Assembly (NCBI GenBank): GCA_004555855.1
Contig: SFJQ01000022.1
Location: 1 to 18,267, forward strand
Direction: 5' to 3'
Source: [Eubacterium] saphenum
Lineage (GTDB): Bacteria > Bacillota > Clostridia > Oscillospirales > Ruminococcaceae
Length of the DNA stretch: 18,267 bases
Shown: positions 8,332 through 16,417 of the stretch, one piece after another
Position numbering within the stretch: position 1 is the first letter of the stretch
Layout: the number at the start of each line of letters is the position of its first letter
The notes under the pieces: model-generated
What the model saw: the letters and a program-made list of their open reading frames with translations, nothing else
Databases searched by the model: none
What the model was told of the DNA's origin: nothing
Position numbers and translations under genes: made by a program

Positions 8332-9393
8332 TTAATCCAAAAATACTTTGAGCGCCTTGCTCTTGCCCTGAGTACGGAGCTTGCGGAGAGCTTTCGCTTC
8401 AATCTGGCGTATTCTCTCGCGCGTAACCTTGAACTGCCGTCCAACCTCTTCGAGCGTGTGCGAACGGTCGTAACCGACGCCATATCTGAATTTCAGCACC
8501 TCGCGTTCCCGTTCGGGGAGCGTGTTGAGCGCCTTGTTCAACTCGTCCTTGAACACCGCTTTCATCGCCGCGTCAATCGGTGCCGGCGCGTCCTCATCGG
8601 GGATAAAATCGCCGAGATAGCTGTCCTCTTCCTCGCCAACCGGCGCTTCAAGCGAAACGGGGTCCTGTGCAATTCGGATAATCTCGCGCACCCTGTCCGA
8701 GCTGATGTTAAGCTCGCGGGAAATCTCATCGATAGTCGGCTCGTGACCGTTCTTGTGGAGAAGGTAATTCTGCGCCTTTTTCACCTTTGAGATGGTTTCA
8801 ACCATGTGCACGGGAATGCGGATTGTTCTCGCTTGGTCGGCAATCGCGCGGGTTATCGCCTGTCTAATCCACCAAGTTGCGTAAGTCGAGAATTTGTACC
8901 CCTTTGTGTGGTCGAATTTCTCAACAGCCTTGATAAGTCCGCTGTATCCCTCCTGAATTAAGTCGAGAAGCGGCATTCCGCGCCCAACATAATGCTTTGC
9001 GATACTCACAACCAGCCTCATATTCGCAACAATCAGCCTGTCGCGGGCTTCCTGATTGCCGTCGGAGATTTTCTGCGCGAGTTCAACCTCTTCTTCCGCC
9101 GAAAGAAGCGGAATCCTGCCGATTTCTCTGAGGTGAATTTTCACGGGGTCGTCGATAACCGCGCCGTTCTGAGCATCGCCTTCATCGGTGTATTCAAGCG
9201 CCTTGTTCAGGTCCTCTTCAACAACAAAATCATCTTCGATTTTTATGTTGTTCTGGTCGAGGAACTCGTTTAGCTTGTCGATATCGATATCGTTTTCATC
9301 GATGACGCTGTAAATCTCACGCGCGCTCATCGTGCCTGTCTGCTTGCTTTTTTCAAGAAGTTCGTTGAAGATGTTTTTTTCGGTATTGTTCAT
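8332..9393 (-). CDS. Second RpoD-type (group 1/2) sigma-70 factor
   Basis: 353-residue sigma factor that would direct RNA polymerase to -35/-10 promoters. All regions are present: a region 1.1-like segment (about 8-55), 1.2 (VKIHLREIGRIPLL, about 84-110), 2 (about 122-196, including YATWWIRQAITRAIADQART, identical to the upstream paralogue), 3 (about 197-275) and 4 (about 290-350, VTRERIRQIEAKALRKLR). Promoter-reading helices are therefore housekeeping-like. It departs from classic RpoD in region 2.2 (LIQEGYSGLIKAV instead of the usual QEGNIGLMKAV), in the start of region 4 (RYGVGYDRSH), and at the C-terminus (TQGKSKALKVFLD where RpoD has HPxRSxxLxDFL). It is the last gene of the operon, 40 bases after the canonical rpoD, with a GAAAGGA site 7 bases before ATG. 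It is either a specialised paralogue or a near-redundant duplicate. Confidence 0.93.
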   Translation of the reverse strand: MNNTEKNIFNELLEKSKQTGTMSAREIYSVIDENDIDIDKLNEFLDQNNIKIEDDFVVEEDLNKALEYTDEGDAQNGAVIDDPVKIHLREIGRIPLLSAEEEVELAQKISDGNQEARDRLIVANMRLVVSIAKHYVGRGMPLLDLIQEGYSGLIKAVEKFDHTKGYKFSTYATWWIRQAITRAIADQARTIRIPVHMVETISKVKKAQNYLLHKNGHEPTIDEISRELNISSDRVREIIRIAQDPVSLEAPVGEEEDSYLGDFIPDEDAPAPIDAAMKAVFKDELNKALNTLPEREREVLKFRYGVGYDRSHTLEEVGRQFKVTRERIRQIEAKALRKLRTQGKSKALKVFLD

Positions 9394-9433
9394 CTACATA
9401 TCCTTTCAACAGATATTACAATATATGTAACGA

Positions 9434-10519
9434 TTATTCCAAAAAATCACGGAGCTTACGGCTGCGCGTCGGGTGACGGAGCTTACGAAGCGCCTTAGTT
9501 TCAATCTGGCGGATTCTCTCGCGGGTAACCTGAAATTCCTGTCCGACTTCCTCGAGAGTTCTCTGTCTGCCGTCGATAAGCCCAAATCTGAGTATAATAA
9601 CCCTGCGTTCCCTGTCGGAAAGCGTGTCGAGGACATCGCCGAGCATCTGCTTGAGCATACTGTTGCACGCTTCATCGGCAGGCGCGGGCGCGTCGTCGTC
9701 GGGTATAAAATCGCCGAGATGGCTGTCCTCTTCCTCACCGATAGGCGTTTCAAGCGAAACAGGGTCCTGTGCAAGACGAATAATCTCGCGAACCTTGTCC
9801 GTGGACATTCCGAGATAATGAGCGATTTCTTCTTCGGTAGGCTCGCTTCCGTTCTCATGGAGCAGGAAAGTTTCCGCCTTTTTAACTCTGGAAATTGTTT
9901 CCACCATGTGAACGGGTATGCGAATGGTTCTCGCCTGGTCGGCGATTGCGCGGGTTATAGCCTGTCTTATCCACCATGTCGCGTAGGTCGAGAACTTGAA
10001 GCCCTTGGTGTAATCGAATTTTTCGACTGCCTTCAGAAGTCCGACATTTCCCTCCTGAATTAAATCGAGAAACTGCATACCTCTGCGGACATATTTTTTT
10101 GCAATGCTAACAACAAGTCTGAGATTTGCCTCGGAAAGGCGCTTTTTCGCGTACTCGTCGCCTGTCGCCATTCTTGCCGCAAGGTCGATTTCTTCCTCGG
10201 TTGAAAGCAGAGGGATTCTGCCGATTTCCTTGAGATAAGATTTAACGGAATCGTCCGCTAAAATCACATCGGAATCGGGGTTGTCGTCATCTCTGTCGGC
10301 ATAATCGAGAATGCTGTCGATATCGAAATCCGCGTCAAAGTTATCGACAATTTTGATATCCATTCCCGCAATCCGGTCAAAAATATGGTTAATCTGGTCT
10401 GCGTCAAAGTTTAGCTCTTCAAGCGCGTCGGTGATTTCCTTCGCGGTGAGGCTTCCCTTTTTCTTACCCTGTTTAAACAGCTCTTCCAAAGAGTTTGACG
10501 CTCTCGTGTGTTCGGACAT
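9434..10519 (-). CDS. rpoD: Major (housekeeping) RNA polymerase sigma factor, RpoD/SigA
   Basis: Primary sigma factor, 361 residues. Region 1.1-like N-terminus (about 9-60), acidic linker, region 1.2 (SVKSYLKEIGRIPLL, about 91-120), region 2 (about 130-202; LIQEGNVGLLKAVEKFDY, then YATWWIRQAITRAIADQART for -10 recognition and melting), region 3 (about 206-282; PVSLETPIGEEEDSHLGDFI) and region 4 (about 295-358; TLEEVGQEF, VTRERIRQIETKALRKLR, HPTRSRKLRDFLE). The ending fits canonical SigA closely, so this copy rather than the downstream one is taken as the housekeeping factor. Its ATG overlaps the dnaG stop (TAATG on the minus strand), which implies translational coupling. dnaG-rpoD is the classical macromolecular-synthesis operon order. 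Confidence 0.97.
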   Translation of the reverse strand: MSEHTRASNSLEELFKQGKKKGSLTAKEITDALEELNFDADQINHIFDRIAGMDIKIVDNFDADFDIDSILDYADRDDDNPDSDVILADDSVKSYLKEIGRIPLLSTEEEIDLAARMATGDEYAKKRLSEANLRLVVSIAKKYVRRGMQFLDLIQEGNVGLLKAVEKFDYTKGFKFSTYATWWIRQAITRAIADQARTIRIPVHMVETISRVKKAETFLLHENGSEPTEEEIAHYLGMSTDKVREIIRLAQDPVSLETPIGEEEDSHLGDFIPDDDAPAPADEACNSMLKQMLGDVLDTLSDRERRVIILRFGLIDGRQRTLEEVGQEFQVTRERIRQIETKALRKLRHPTRSRKLRDFLE

Positions 10520-12267
10520 TATTTCTTCTTCTCCTTCTGACTTGCCGCGAATTTTAGCAGCTCGTCGTTTGTCATTTCCGATGCTTCTTTTTGTTCTTTT
10601 TTCTCGCTGAACCTGTTAAGCACCTCTATATAATCATTCAAAGCCGCTTCGTCAAAGGCAAAGGCGGCGTCGTTTACTATACCCGTTATTCTGCCCATCT
10701 GCGCGCTGTCAAATTCCTCGTTAAACGCAGAAATATCAGGCGATAATCCCATTTTCAGCTGTTTTGCCAAAAATTCGTAAACGCTTTTATTAAATTCCGT
10801 AACAAATCCTCCCGAAAGCCTTTTCTCAACGCTTTCCAGCTTCTCGGGATTGTGATATAAAAAGCTGATAATTCCGCGCTCTGCCTTCTCCTCGCGCGGC
10901 GTTTTAAGCGCATCGGGATTGACGGAATCTTTTCTGTTCGGGTGAATAAGCTCGCCCGTTTCGCGTTTTTTTGCGTAAAAACCGTTTTTGCGAATCTGCG
11001 CTTCAACGGCTCGTCTGACGGTATCCGCAGGGATATCGCTTATCCGCGCGGCTCTCGATATGTAGACTTCCCTGTCGAGGGGGTTGTTTATTCCGGCAAG
11101 GAACACCACGGCTTTCTTTATGAACGCGCTTTTTCCGTCGTCGGTCAGCAGGTCAAGACCTTTCGCCAGCTTGTCCATCTCGTAGGCAATCGCGCTGCCC
11201 GAGTTCTCGATAAGCGAGCGAAAAGCGTCCGCGCCGAATTTCTTGATAAATTCATCGGGGTCTTTCGCGCCCTCCATTTTGAGCACGCGCGCGTTCACCC
11301 CCGCCTCCGCGAACAGATTTATACCGCGCGAAGCGGCTTTCTGCCCCGCCTCATCGCTGTCGTAGGACAAAATCACTTCTTTTTTGCCCATTCGTGAAAT
11401 CAGATTTGCCTGCTCCGATGTAAAGGACGTTCCGAGCGAAGCCACTGCGCTGTCAAAACCCGCCTGATGCATCGAAATCACGTCCATATACCCCTCGCAG
11501 AGTATGAAATAATCCGCCTTTGAGTTTTTCGCGTAATTCAGCGCAAACAGCATTCCGCGCTTTTTGAAAACCATCGTTTCATCGGAGTTCAGGTACTTCG
11601 GCGTTTTCTTGTCCTCGGAAAGCGTTCTCCCGCCGAAGCCGACGATATTTCCGCGCAAATCCACAATCGGGAACATCACGCGGTTGCGGAATTTATCGTA
11701 CATTTTGTTGTTGTTCTGAGCAAGCAGAGCGCCGTCCGCAAGTTCAAAATCCGAGTAGCCAAGCCCTCTCATATATAAGTGGAGCTTGTGGTAATCGTCC
11801 TCGGCAAACCCCAGCCCGAAGCGCTTTATCGTTTCAAGCGAAAGCCCGCGGTTTCTGAGATAATCAAGCCCCGCCTTGCCCTCGGGTGAAAACAGCTTGT
11901 TGAAGAAGTACTTCCCCGCCGCGCGGTTCATCTCGTAGAGCCGCCTGCGTTTCTGAGCACTCTGGTCGTTGGCGTCCTCGGGCATCGGCATACCCGCTCT
12001 CTGCGCCAGAAACCGCACTGCCTCGATGTAGTCAAGGCTCTCAATCAACCGTATAAAATTCACCACATCGCCGCCCGCGCCGCAGCCAAAGCAGTAAAAG
12101 CTCTGAGTTTGCGGGTAAAAGTGGCAGGACGGTGTTTTTTCCGTGTGAAACGGACAGCGACAGGAAAAAGTGCTGCCCGAATGTTTTAAATCAACATAAC
12201 TCTGCGCGACGGAAATGATGTCGTTGTTGTCGCGCAGCTCCTGCAAAAATCCCTCGGGTAAAGCCAT
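10519..12267 (-). CDS. dnaG: DNA primase
   Basis: Synthesises the RNA primers for leading- and lagging-strand replication and docks on the DnaB helicase. The 582 residues have the usual order. The N-terminal CHC2 zinc finger uses Cys38, His41, Cys59 and Cys62 (CPFHTEKTPS, then YCFGCGAGGDVV). The catalytic core is about 105-250. The TOPRIM fold has Glu258 (CEGYMDVI) and Asp303/Asp305 (SYDSDEAG) for metal binding. A C-terminal helical helicase-binding region starts near 455. Length is normal for Firmicutes. GAGGAT lies a few bases before ATG. The gene begins 10 bases after the dgt stop and its stop overlaps the rpoD start, so all three are probably one transcript. Confidence 0.98.
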   Translation of the reverse strand: MALPEGFLQELRDNNDIISVAQSYVDLKHSGSTFSCRCPFHTEKTPSCHFYPQTQSFYCFGCGAGGDVVNFIRLIESLDYIEAVRFLAQRAGMPMPEDANDQSAQKRRRLYEMNRAAGKYFFNKLFSPEGKAGLDYLRNRGLSLETIKRFGLGFAEDDYHKLHLYMRGLGYSDFELADGALLAQNNNKMYDKFRNRVMFPIVDLRGNIVGFGGRTLSEDKKTPKYLNSDETMVFKKRGMLFALNYAKNSKADYFILCEGYMDVISMHQAGFDSAVASLGTSFTSEQANLISRMGKKEVILSYDSDEAGQKAASRGINLFAEAGVNARVLKMEGAKDPDEFIKKFGADAFRSLIENSGSAIAYEMDKLAKGLDLLTDDGKSAFIKKAVVFLAGINNPLDREVYISRAARISDIPADTVRRAVEAQIRKNGFYAKKRETGELIHPNRKDSVNPDALKTPREEKAERGIISFLYHNPEKLESVEKRLSGGFVTEFNKSVYEFLAKQLKMGLSPDISAFNEEFDSAQMGRITGIVNDAAFAFDEAALNDYIEVLNRFSEKKEQKEASEMTNDELLKFAASQKEKKK

Positions 12268-12277
12268 TTTTATCCTC

Positions 12278-13291
12278 TTAAATTCCCATTATATAGCCAG
12301 AATTCCAGCCTCGCGGTATGCAGAGAGTTCTGAAATAATCGATTGCGTATTCATCGGTCATTCCGCTGATGAAATCGCCAACCGCTCTCGGCAGCCCGTC
12401 CCGCTCGGAAAGCTCCAGATAAAGCCGCGGGAGCTTGTCCTTGTTGTTCAAAAAATAGCCGTAGAGGTACTCGATGATAAACGAAGCCTTGTCCTTTTCG
12501 GCAACCGTCGGCGCTGCCCTGTACACTTTCTCGAACATAAACGCGCGAAGCTCGTCGTGCGCGCTCTGGGTTTGCTCGTCCATTCTGATTTCCTCGCCGC
12601 TGTTCTCGATAAGGCTGCGAACAAGGCTTGTGATGCGCTCGGTTTTGGTTTTCCCGAGCACCCGAAGCGGTCTTTCGGGGAGCATATTCTGGGTGATTAC
12701 GCTGCCGCGGATAGCGTCCTCGATGTCGTGATTTATATAGGCGATTTTGTCGCAAAACCGCACAACCATACCCTCTCGCGTTGCCGGAACAGCAGCGCCG
12801 GTGTGGGTTAAAATTCCATCGATAACTTCAAAGGTGAGGTTCAGCCCGTGACCGTCCTTTTCGATAACCTCAACCACGCGCTTACTCTGGACATTATGCG
12901 CGAAACCGCCGTCCAGAAGCGCATTGAGAGCGCGTTCGCCGTCGTGACCGAAAGGGGTGTGACCGAGGTCGTGACCGAGCGCGATTGCCTCCGTCAAATC
13001 CTCGTTCAGCCCGAGCGCCTTTGCCACGGTGCGCGAAATCTGGCTCACCTCAAGCGTGTGGGTAAGCCGCGTGCGATAGTGGTCGCCGAGCGGTATCAGA
13101 AAAACCTGCGTTTTGTGCTTGAGGCGGCGAAAGGAGTTGCAGTGAATAATCCTGTCGCGGTCGCGCATAAAATCGGTTCGGAAATCGCACGGCTTCTCGT
13201 ACACGGCGCGCCCGCGGCTCATATCGGCACGGCAGGCGTATTCGCTTAAAATCAGGCGCTCGTTCTCCATAATCCGTTCGCGCGGCAGCAT
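12278..13291 (-). CDS. dgt: Deoxyguanosinetriphosphate triphosphohydrolase-like HD-domain protein
   Basis: HD-superfamily dNTPase that splits dNTPs to a deoxynucleoside plus triphosphate, thereby adjusting dNTP pools. The 337 residues show the dGTPase signature CDFRTDFMRDRDRIIH, then FRRLKHKTQVF, and the HD metal site: His78 (RLTHTLEV), His107-Asp108 (ALGHDLGHTPFGHDGE) and a later Asp in DKIAYINHDIEDA. In-frame GTG codons lie at 13298-13300 and 13295-13297. I prefer the ATG at 13289-13291, which sits 8 bases after GAGGAG, whereas the GTGs are on top of it. Substrate preference cannot be read from sequence. It is the first gene of the dnaG-rpoD operon, an arrangement common in Clostridia. The upstream region shows a TATAAA box near 13330 but no good -35, so the operon promoter is not clearly identified. 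Confidence 0.93.
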   Translation of the reverse strand: MLPRERIMENERLILSEYACRADMSRGRAVYEKPCDFRTDFMRDRDRIIHCNSFRRLKHKTQVFLIPLGDHYRTRLTHTLEVSQISRTVAKALGLNEDLTEAIALGHDLGHTPFGHDGERALNALLDGGFAHNVQSKRVVEVIEKDGHGLNLTFEVIDGILTHTGAAVPATREGMVVRFCDKIAYINHDIEDAIRGSVITQNMLPERPLRVLGKTKTERITSLVRSLIENSGEEIRMDEQTQSAHDELRAFMFEKVYRAAPTVAEKDKASFIIEYLYGYFLNNKDKLPRLYLELSERDGLPRAVGDFISGMTDEYAIDYFRTLCIPRGWNSGYIMGI

Positions 13292-13359
13292 TTTCACCAC
13301 TCCTCAAAAAAATTCTTCTGTTTATTTATACAATTTTCGACCTTTGAAAACCTTTTTTT

Positions 13360-13396
13360 GCGCCGAAATTTCAGCGTTTTGCATAAATTTCGGCGC
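13360..13396 (+). terminator. Strong 12-bp inverted repeat between yigZ and dgt, terminator-like on the + strand
   Basis: 13360-13371 pairs perfectly with 13385-13396 (GCGCCGAAATTT arms, 13-base loop). The T-run that would make it a terminator (GCGTTTTTG) follows on the + strand, although both flanking genes run leftward. On the minus strand the stem is followed by A's. Its role is uncertain: it may stop antisense transcription, or protect or process the mRNA end. Confidence 0.45.
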
Positions 13397-13430
13397 GCGT
13401 TTTTGTTCAATTCAACAACAGAAACCGATT

Positions 13431-14051
13431 TCACGCGAAATCAAACCAGATTTTCTCGGTTTCCTCAACAGCAACTTTCCCGTTGCACACGTCAACCAAG
13501 CGATTTCTGAGCTGTTCCGAAAGCTCCGCGCGGACGTGAACCGCGATTTTCACTTGCTCGGAAAAGTCCTCGGAACAAACTCTCGCGCCAAACTCCGCGA
13601 AAACCGCTGCAAGCCGCCCGTAAAGCGCATAGTCAAGCGAAATTTCCAGCAAAACAGCCTCGCACATCAGCTTGATTTCCGCGGAATTTACGGCGTCCTT
13701 CGCGGCTTTGGCATACGCTCTCGTCAGCCCGCCCGCGCCGAGCAAAATCCCGCCGAAATACCTTGTCACCACGCACGCAACGTCCGTCAGACCCTCCTTG
13801 CGTAAAACCTCGAAAATCGGCGCGCCCGCAGTACCTTGCGGTTCGCCGTCATCGGAGTGGCGCGCCGTGTTGTTCTCGCGCAGTATGTACGCGTAACAAT
13901 TGTGCCGCGCTTTCGGGTGAAGAGCGCGGATTTCCGCAACGAATTTCACCGCGTCCTCCTCCGTCAAAACCGGCGCGAGATAGCCGATGAACTCCGATTT
14001 TTTCTCGATAAAACGCGCCTCGCAGCGCCCCGCAATCGTTTTGTACTCCAA
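13431..14051 (-). CDS. yigZ: YigZ/IMPACT (UPF0029) family protein
   Basis: 206-residue member of the YigZ/YvyE family, related to the N-terminal domain of eukaryotic IMPACT. Conserved blocks: IEKKSEFIGY (about 15-24), HNCYAY (50-55), DDGEPQGTAG (67-76) and YFGGILLGAGGLTRAY (98-113). The C-terminal half has the ferredoxin-like DUF1949 shape. The molecular role is not firmly established; links to translation and proteolysis have been proposed for relatives. The start is a TTG at 14049-14051: an in-frame TAG lies just upstream, AGGAG sits 6 bases before the TTG, and the family N-terminus begins there. The rpmE terminator ends only about 25 bases upstream and no clear promoter is visible, so expression may depend on read-through. 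Confidence 0.92.
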   Translation of the reverse strand: MEYKTIAGRCEARFIEKKSEFIGYLAPVLTEEDAVKFVAEIRALHPKARHNCYAYILRENNTARHSDDGEPQGTAGAPIFEVLRKEGLTDVACVVTRYFGGILLGAGGLTRAYAKAAKDAVNSAEIKLMCEAVLLEISLDYALYGRLAAVFAEFGARVCSEDFSEQVKIAVHVRAELSEQLRNRLVDVCNGKVAVEETEKIWFDFA

Positions 14052-14074
14052 AGCGTTCTCCTAACTTACACAGC

Positions 14075-14105
14075 AAAAACTCACGCACAGATTATGCGTG
14101 AGTTT
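14075..14105 (-). terminator. Rho-independent terminator of rpmE
   Basis: An 11-bp perfect stem (14077-14087 with 14095-14105) with a 7-base loop is followed, read leftward, by a short T-run. It sits about 30 bases after the rpmE stop. Confidence 0.8.
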
Positions 14106-14135
14106 CGTTTCTGAGATTTCCGCGCAATCAGGGCA

Positions 14136-14339
14136 TTACTTGCCGAGATTATAGCGCTTCTTGAATCTGTCAACACGTCCGCCGCTGTCTACCAGCTTCT
14201 GCTTACCGGTGTAGAAGGGGTGGCACTTGGAGCAGATTTCAACCTTGATATCGCCCTTTGTGGAACGTGTTTCGATTACGTTTCCGCAAGCGCACTTAAT
14301 CGTGGTTGCCTCGTATGCGGGATGAATTCCCTCTTTCAT
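14136..14339 (-). CDS. rpmE: 50S ribosomal protein L31 (zinc-binding type)
   Basis: 67-residue protein of the large ribosomal subunit, located at the 30S-50S bridge. It begins MKEGIHPAYEATTIKCACGN. Cys16, Cys18, Cys36 and Cys39 (CACG and CSKCHPF) mark the zinc-containing form, the one that zinc-starved bacteria can replace with a Cys-free paralogue. The C-terminus, GRVDRFKKRYNL, is typical. A longer open frame extends upstream to 14453, but the start at 14337-14339 has a GAGGTG site a few bases upstream and matches the family. It is monocistronic: own promoter, own terminator. Confidence 0.98.
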   Translation of the reverse strand: MKEGIHPAYEATTIKCACGNVIETRSTKGDIKVEICSKCHPFYTGKQKLVDSGGRVDRFKKRYNLGK

Positions 14340-14387
14340 TATTATCACCTCGTTTAACGGAATATTCTTATTCACAAATACTATAAA

Positions 14388-14416
14388 ATTATACCACACT
14401 TTTTTCAAAAAATCAA
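14388..14416 (-). promoter_or_regulatory. Strong sigma-A promoter of rpmE
   Basis: Read leftward: TTGATT (14411-14416), 17-base spacer, TATAAT (14388-14393) preceded by TGG (extended -10). The leader is about 40 bases. A 10-bp A/T inverted repeat (14403-14412 with 14420-14429) spans the -35 box; it could be the weak end signal of pgcA or an operator, and I cannot tell which. Confidence 0.85.
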
Positions 14417-14462
14417 TAGTTTTTTGAAATTTTCGATATGGCATTTTTAACAAAGCCTTATC

Positions 14463-16181
14463 TTAAAATCCGAGGATTTTTGTGAAATCAGCCGAAAGTT
14501 TCTGCTGAAGAGCAGTCGCTTCGTCTGCGGTTTTGCCGACGGTCGTGTAATAAGCCTTGATTTTCGGCTCGGTACCGGACGGTCTGATGATAACGCTTGC
14601 GTCGTTCTCGAGGTTAAACGTGATAACATCGGACTTCGGCAGGGTAACGGCGCTCTCCGTGCCGTTTGCTTCTTTTCTGACGCTTGCCGCGTAGTCGGTT
14701 GTCGCAAGAACCGAAAGCCCGCCGATTGACTTGGGAGAATTTGCGCGAAGTCCCGCCATAATCTCCTTCATACGCTCCATTCCCGAAGCGCCCTCGCAGA
14801 CGAAATTGTCAACCTTGTTGAAGTAAACGCCGTACTCCTCGTAGAGATTCTTTCTCGCTTCAAACAGCGAAATTCCCTTTGTGCGGTAGTACGCCGCCAT
14901 TTCGCAAATCAGCATCGAAGCCACAACCGCGTCCTTGTCGCGGACATAGCCGCCCGCAAGATAGCCGTAGCTCTCCTCGAAGCCGAAAATGTAGCGTTCT
15001 TCCTCGCCTGCAGCCTCGAGCAAGCCAATCTGCTCGCCGATGTACTTGAAGCCCGTGAGCACCTCGCGCAGCTCCACGCCGTACTTTTTGCTGATAGCCT
15101 TTGTGATGTCGCTGGTAACGATTGTCTTAACGGCAACGGGATTTTTGGGCATTTTGCCGAGGGCAATTCTCTCCTTGCAAACGTAATCGAGAAGCAGCGC
15201 GCCGGTTTCATTACCCGAAAACAGCGCATATCCGCCCTGTCCGTCGGGAACGGCAATTCCCACTCTGTCCGCGTCGGGGTCGGTAGCAAGAAGCAAATCG
15301 GGCTTTTCCTTATCGCAAAGCTTCAGTCCGACAGCCAGCGCCTCGCGGATTTCGGGGTTCGGGAACGGGCAGGTCGGGAAGTTTCCGTCGGGGTTCTCCT
15401 GCTCGGGAACAACAACCACGTCCTTCACGCCGATTTCCTTCAAAATTCTGCGGACAGGCTTGTTGCCCGTGCCGTTAAGCGGGGTGTAAACGACTTTCAG
15501 ACCGCTCTTTTCAACAAGGTCGGTGTGCAGTCCCTGCTCGCGTACCTTTGCGATATATCCGTCGATAACGTCGTCGCCGATATACTCAACCATTCCCTCG
15601 GCAACAGCTTTCTCGAAATCCATTGACTTCACGCCGGAGAAAATGTCGATGTTGTTGATTTTGCCGAGAACCGCGTTTGCCGCTTCGGAGGTCATCTGGC
15701 AGCCGTCCGCGCCGTACACCTTGTAGCCGTTGTATTTAGCGGGATTGTGAGAAGCCGTGACAACGATACCCGCGCCGCATTTAAGCGCACGAACCGCCCA
15801 CGAAAGCATAGGAGTCGGCATAAGTTCCCTATAAATATGTACCTTGATGCCGTTTGCCGCGAGAACCTCAGCCGCGCTCTCCGCGAAATATGTTGACTTG
15901 ATGCGGCTGTCATACGCGATGGCAACGCTCTTGGTAAGCCCGCCCTCGATGATGTACTCAGCAAGTCCCTGCGTAGCCTTTTTAACGGTGTACACGTTCA
16001 TACGGTTTGTACCCGCGCCGATAACGCCGCGCAGTCCCGCCGTGCCGAACTCAAGCTCGCGGTAAAAACGGTCGTTAATCTCCTCGGTTTTGCCCTCGAT
16101 ACCGACAAGCTCGGTTTTGAGGTCGGGGTCTTCAACCGCCTTTTCGAGCCAAAGCTCATACGCCTTCTGAATATCCGCCAT
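14463..16181 (-). CDS. pgcA: Phosphoglucomutase / phosphomannomutase (PgcA-type alpha-D-phosphohexomutase)
   Basis: Interconverts glucose-1-phosphate and glucose-6-phosphate (possibly mannose phosphates too), supplying UDP-glucose for envelope polymers and glycogen. The 572 residues follow the four-domain phosphohexomutase plan: ELEFGTAGLRG and GTNRMN at the N-terminus, catalytic Ser144 (TASHNP), metal loop DPDADR (301-306), sugar-binding loop GFEESYGY (about 400-407) and the phosphate-binding RPSGTEPK near the C-terminus. It aligns well, from memory, with B. subtilis PgcA (581 residues). I chose the ATG at 16179-16181 because AAGGAGGA lies 7 bases upstream; an in-frame ATG at 16203-16205 lacks one. 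Stands alone behind its own promoter. Confidence 0.96.
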   Translation of the reverse strand: MADIQKAYELWLEKAVEDPDLKTELVGIEGKTEEINDRFYRELEFGTAGLRGVIGAGTNRMNVYTVKKATQGLAEYIIEGGLTKSVAIAYDSRIKSTYFAESAAEVLAANGIKVHIYRELMPTPMLSWAVRALKCGAGIVVTASHNPAKYNGYKVYGADGCQMTSEAANAVLGKINNIDIFSGVKSMDFEKAVAEGMVEYIGDDVIDGYIAKVREQGLHTDLVEKSGLKVVYTPLNGTGNKPVRRILKEIGVKDVVVVPEQENPDGNFPTCPFPNPEIREALAVGLKLCDKEKPDLLLATDPDADRVGIAVPDGQGGYALFSGNETGALLLDYVCKERIALGKMPKNPVAVKTIVTSDITKAISKKYGVELREVLTGFKYIGEQIGLLEAAGEEERYIFGFEESYGYLAGGYVRDKDAVVASMLICEMAAYYRTKGISLFEARKNLYEEYGVYFNKVDNFVCEGASGMERMKEIMAGLRANSPKSIGGLSVLATTDYAASVRKEANGTESAVTLPKSDVITFNLENDASVIIRPSGTEPKIKAYYTTVGKTADEATALQQKLSADFTKILGF

Positions 16182-16235
16182 AATAATTTCCTCCTTAAAA
16201 TTCAATCGAATTTTACAAAAAAAATTTCCTTTTAT

Positions 16236-16264
16236 ATTATATCACATTGTGTTTTCTTTTTCAA
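16236..16264 (-). promoter_or_regulatory. Near-consensus sigma-A promoter of pgcA
   Basis: Read leftward: TTGAAA (16259-16264), 17-base spacer, TATAAT (16236-16241) with a TGA extended -10. It lies 55 bases before the start codon. Confidence 0.85.
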
Positions 16265-16379
16265 GAGTTTATTTTCAATCGCCGGAGTTTTCCTAAAAAA
16301 ACACCAAAAAACCGTGTTGTATTATAGCATTTATATATAAATTATTTGAAATTCTTTATAAATTTATAAATATTGCCTA

Positions 16380-16408
16380 TTGCAATTATACAAAATGTAT
16401 GTTATACT
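16380..16408 (+). promoter_or_regulatory. Strong sigma-A promoter of the SCP2-like/H1-like gene
   Basis: TTGCAA (16380-16385), 17-base spacer, TATACT (16403-16408) with TGT as extended -10. Transcription would start near 16415, giving a leader of about 75 bases that opens with a stem-loop. Confidence 0.75.
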
Positions 16409-16417
16409 GTAATTATG

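Noticed and set aside
14340..14453. N-terminal extension of L31 to 14453
   Set aside because: It would run through the rpmE promoter; the family start and ribosome binding site are at 14339.
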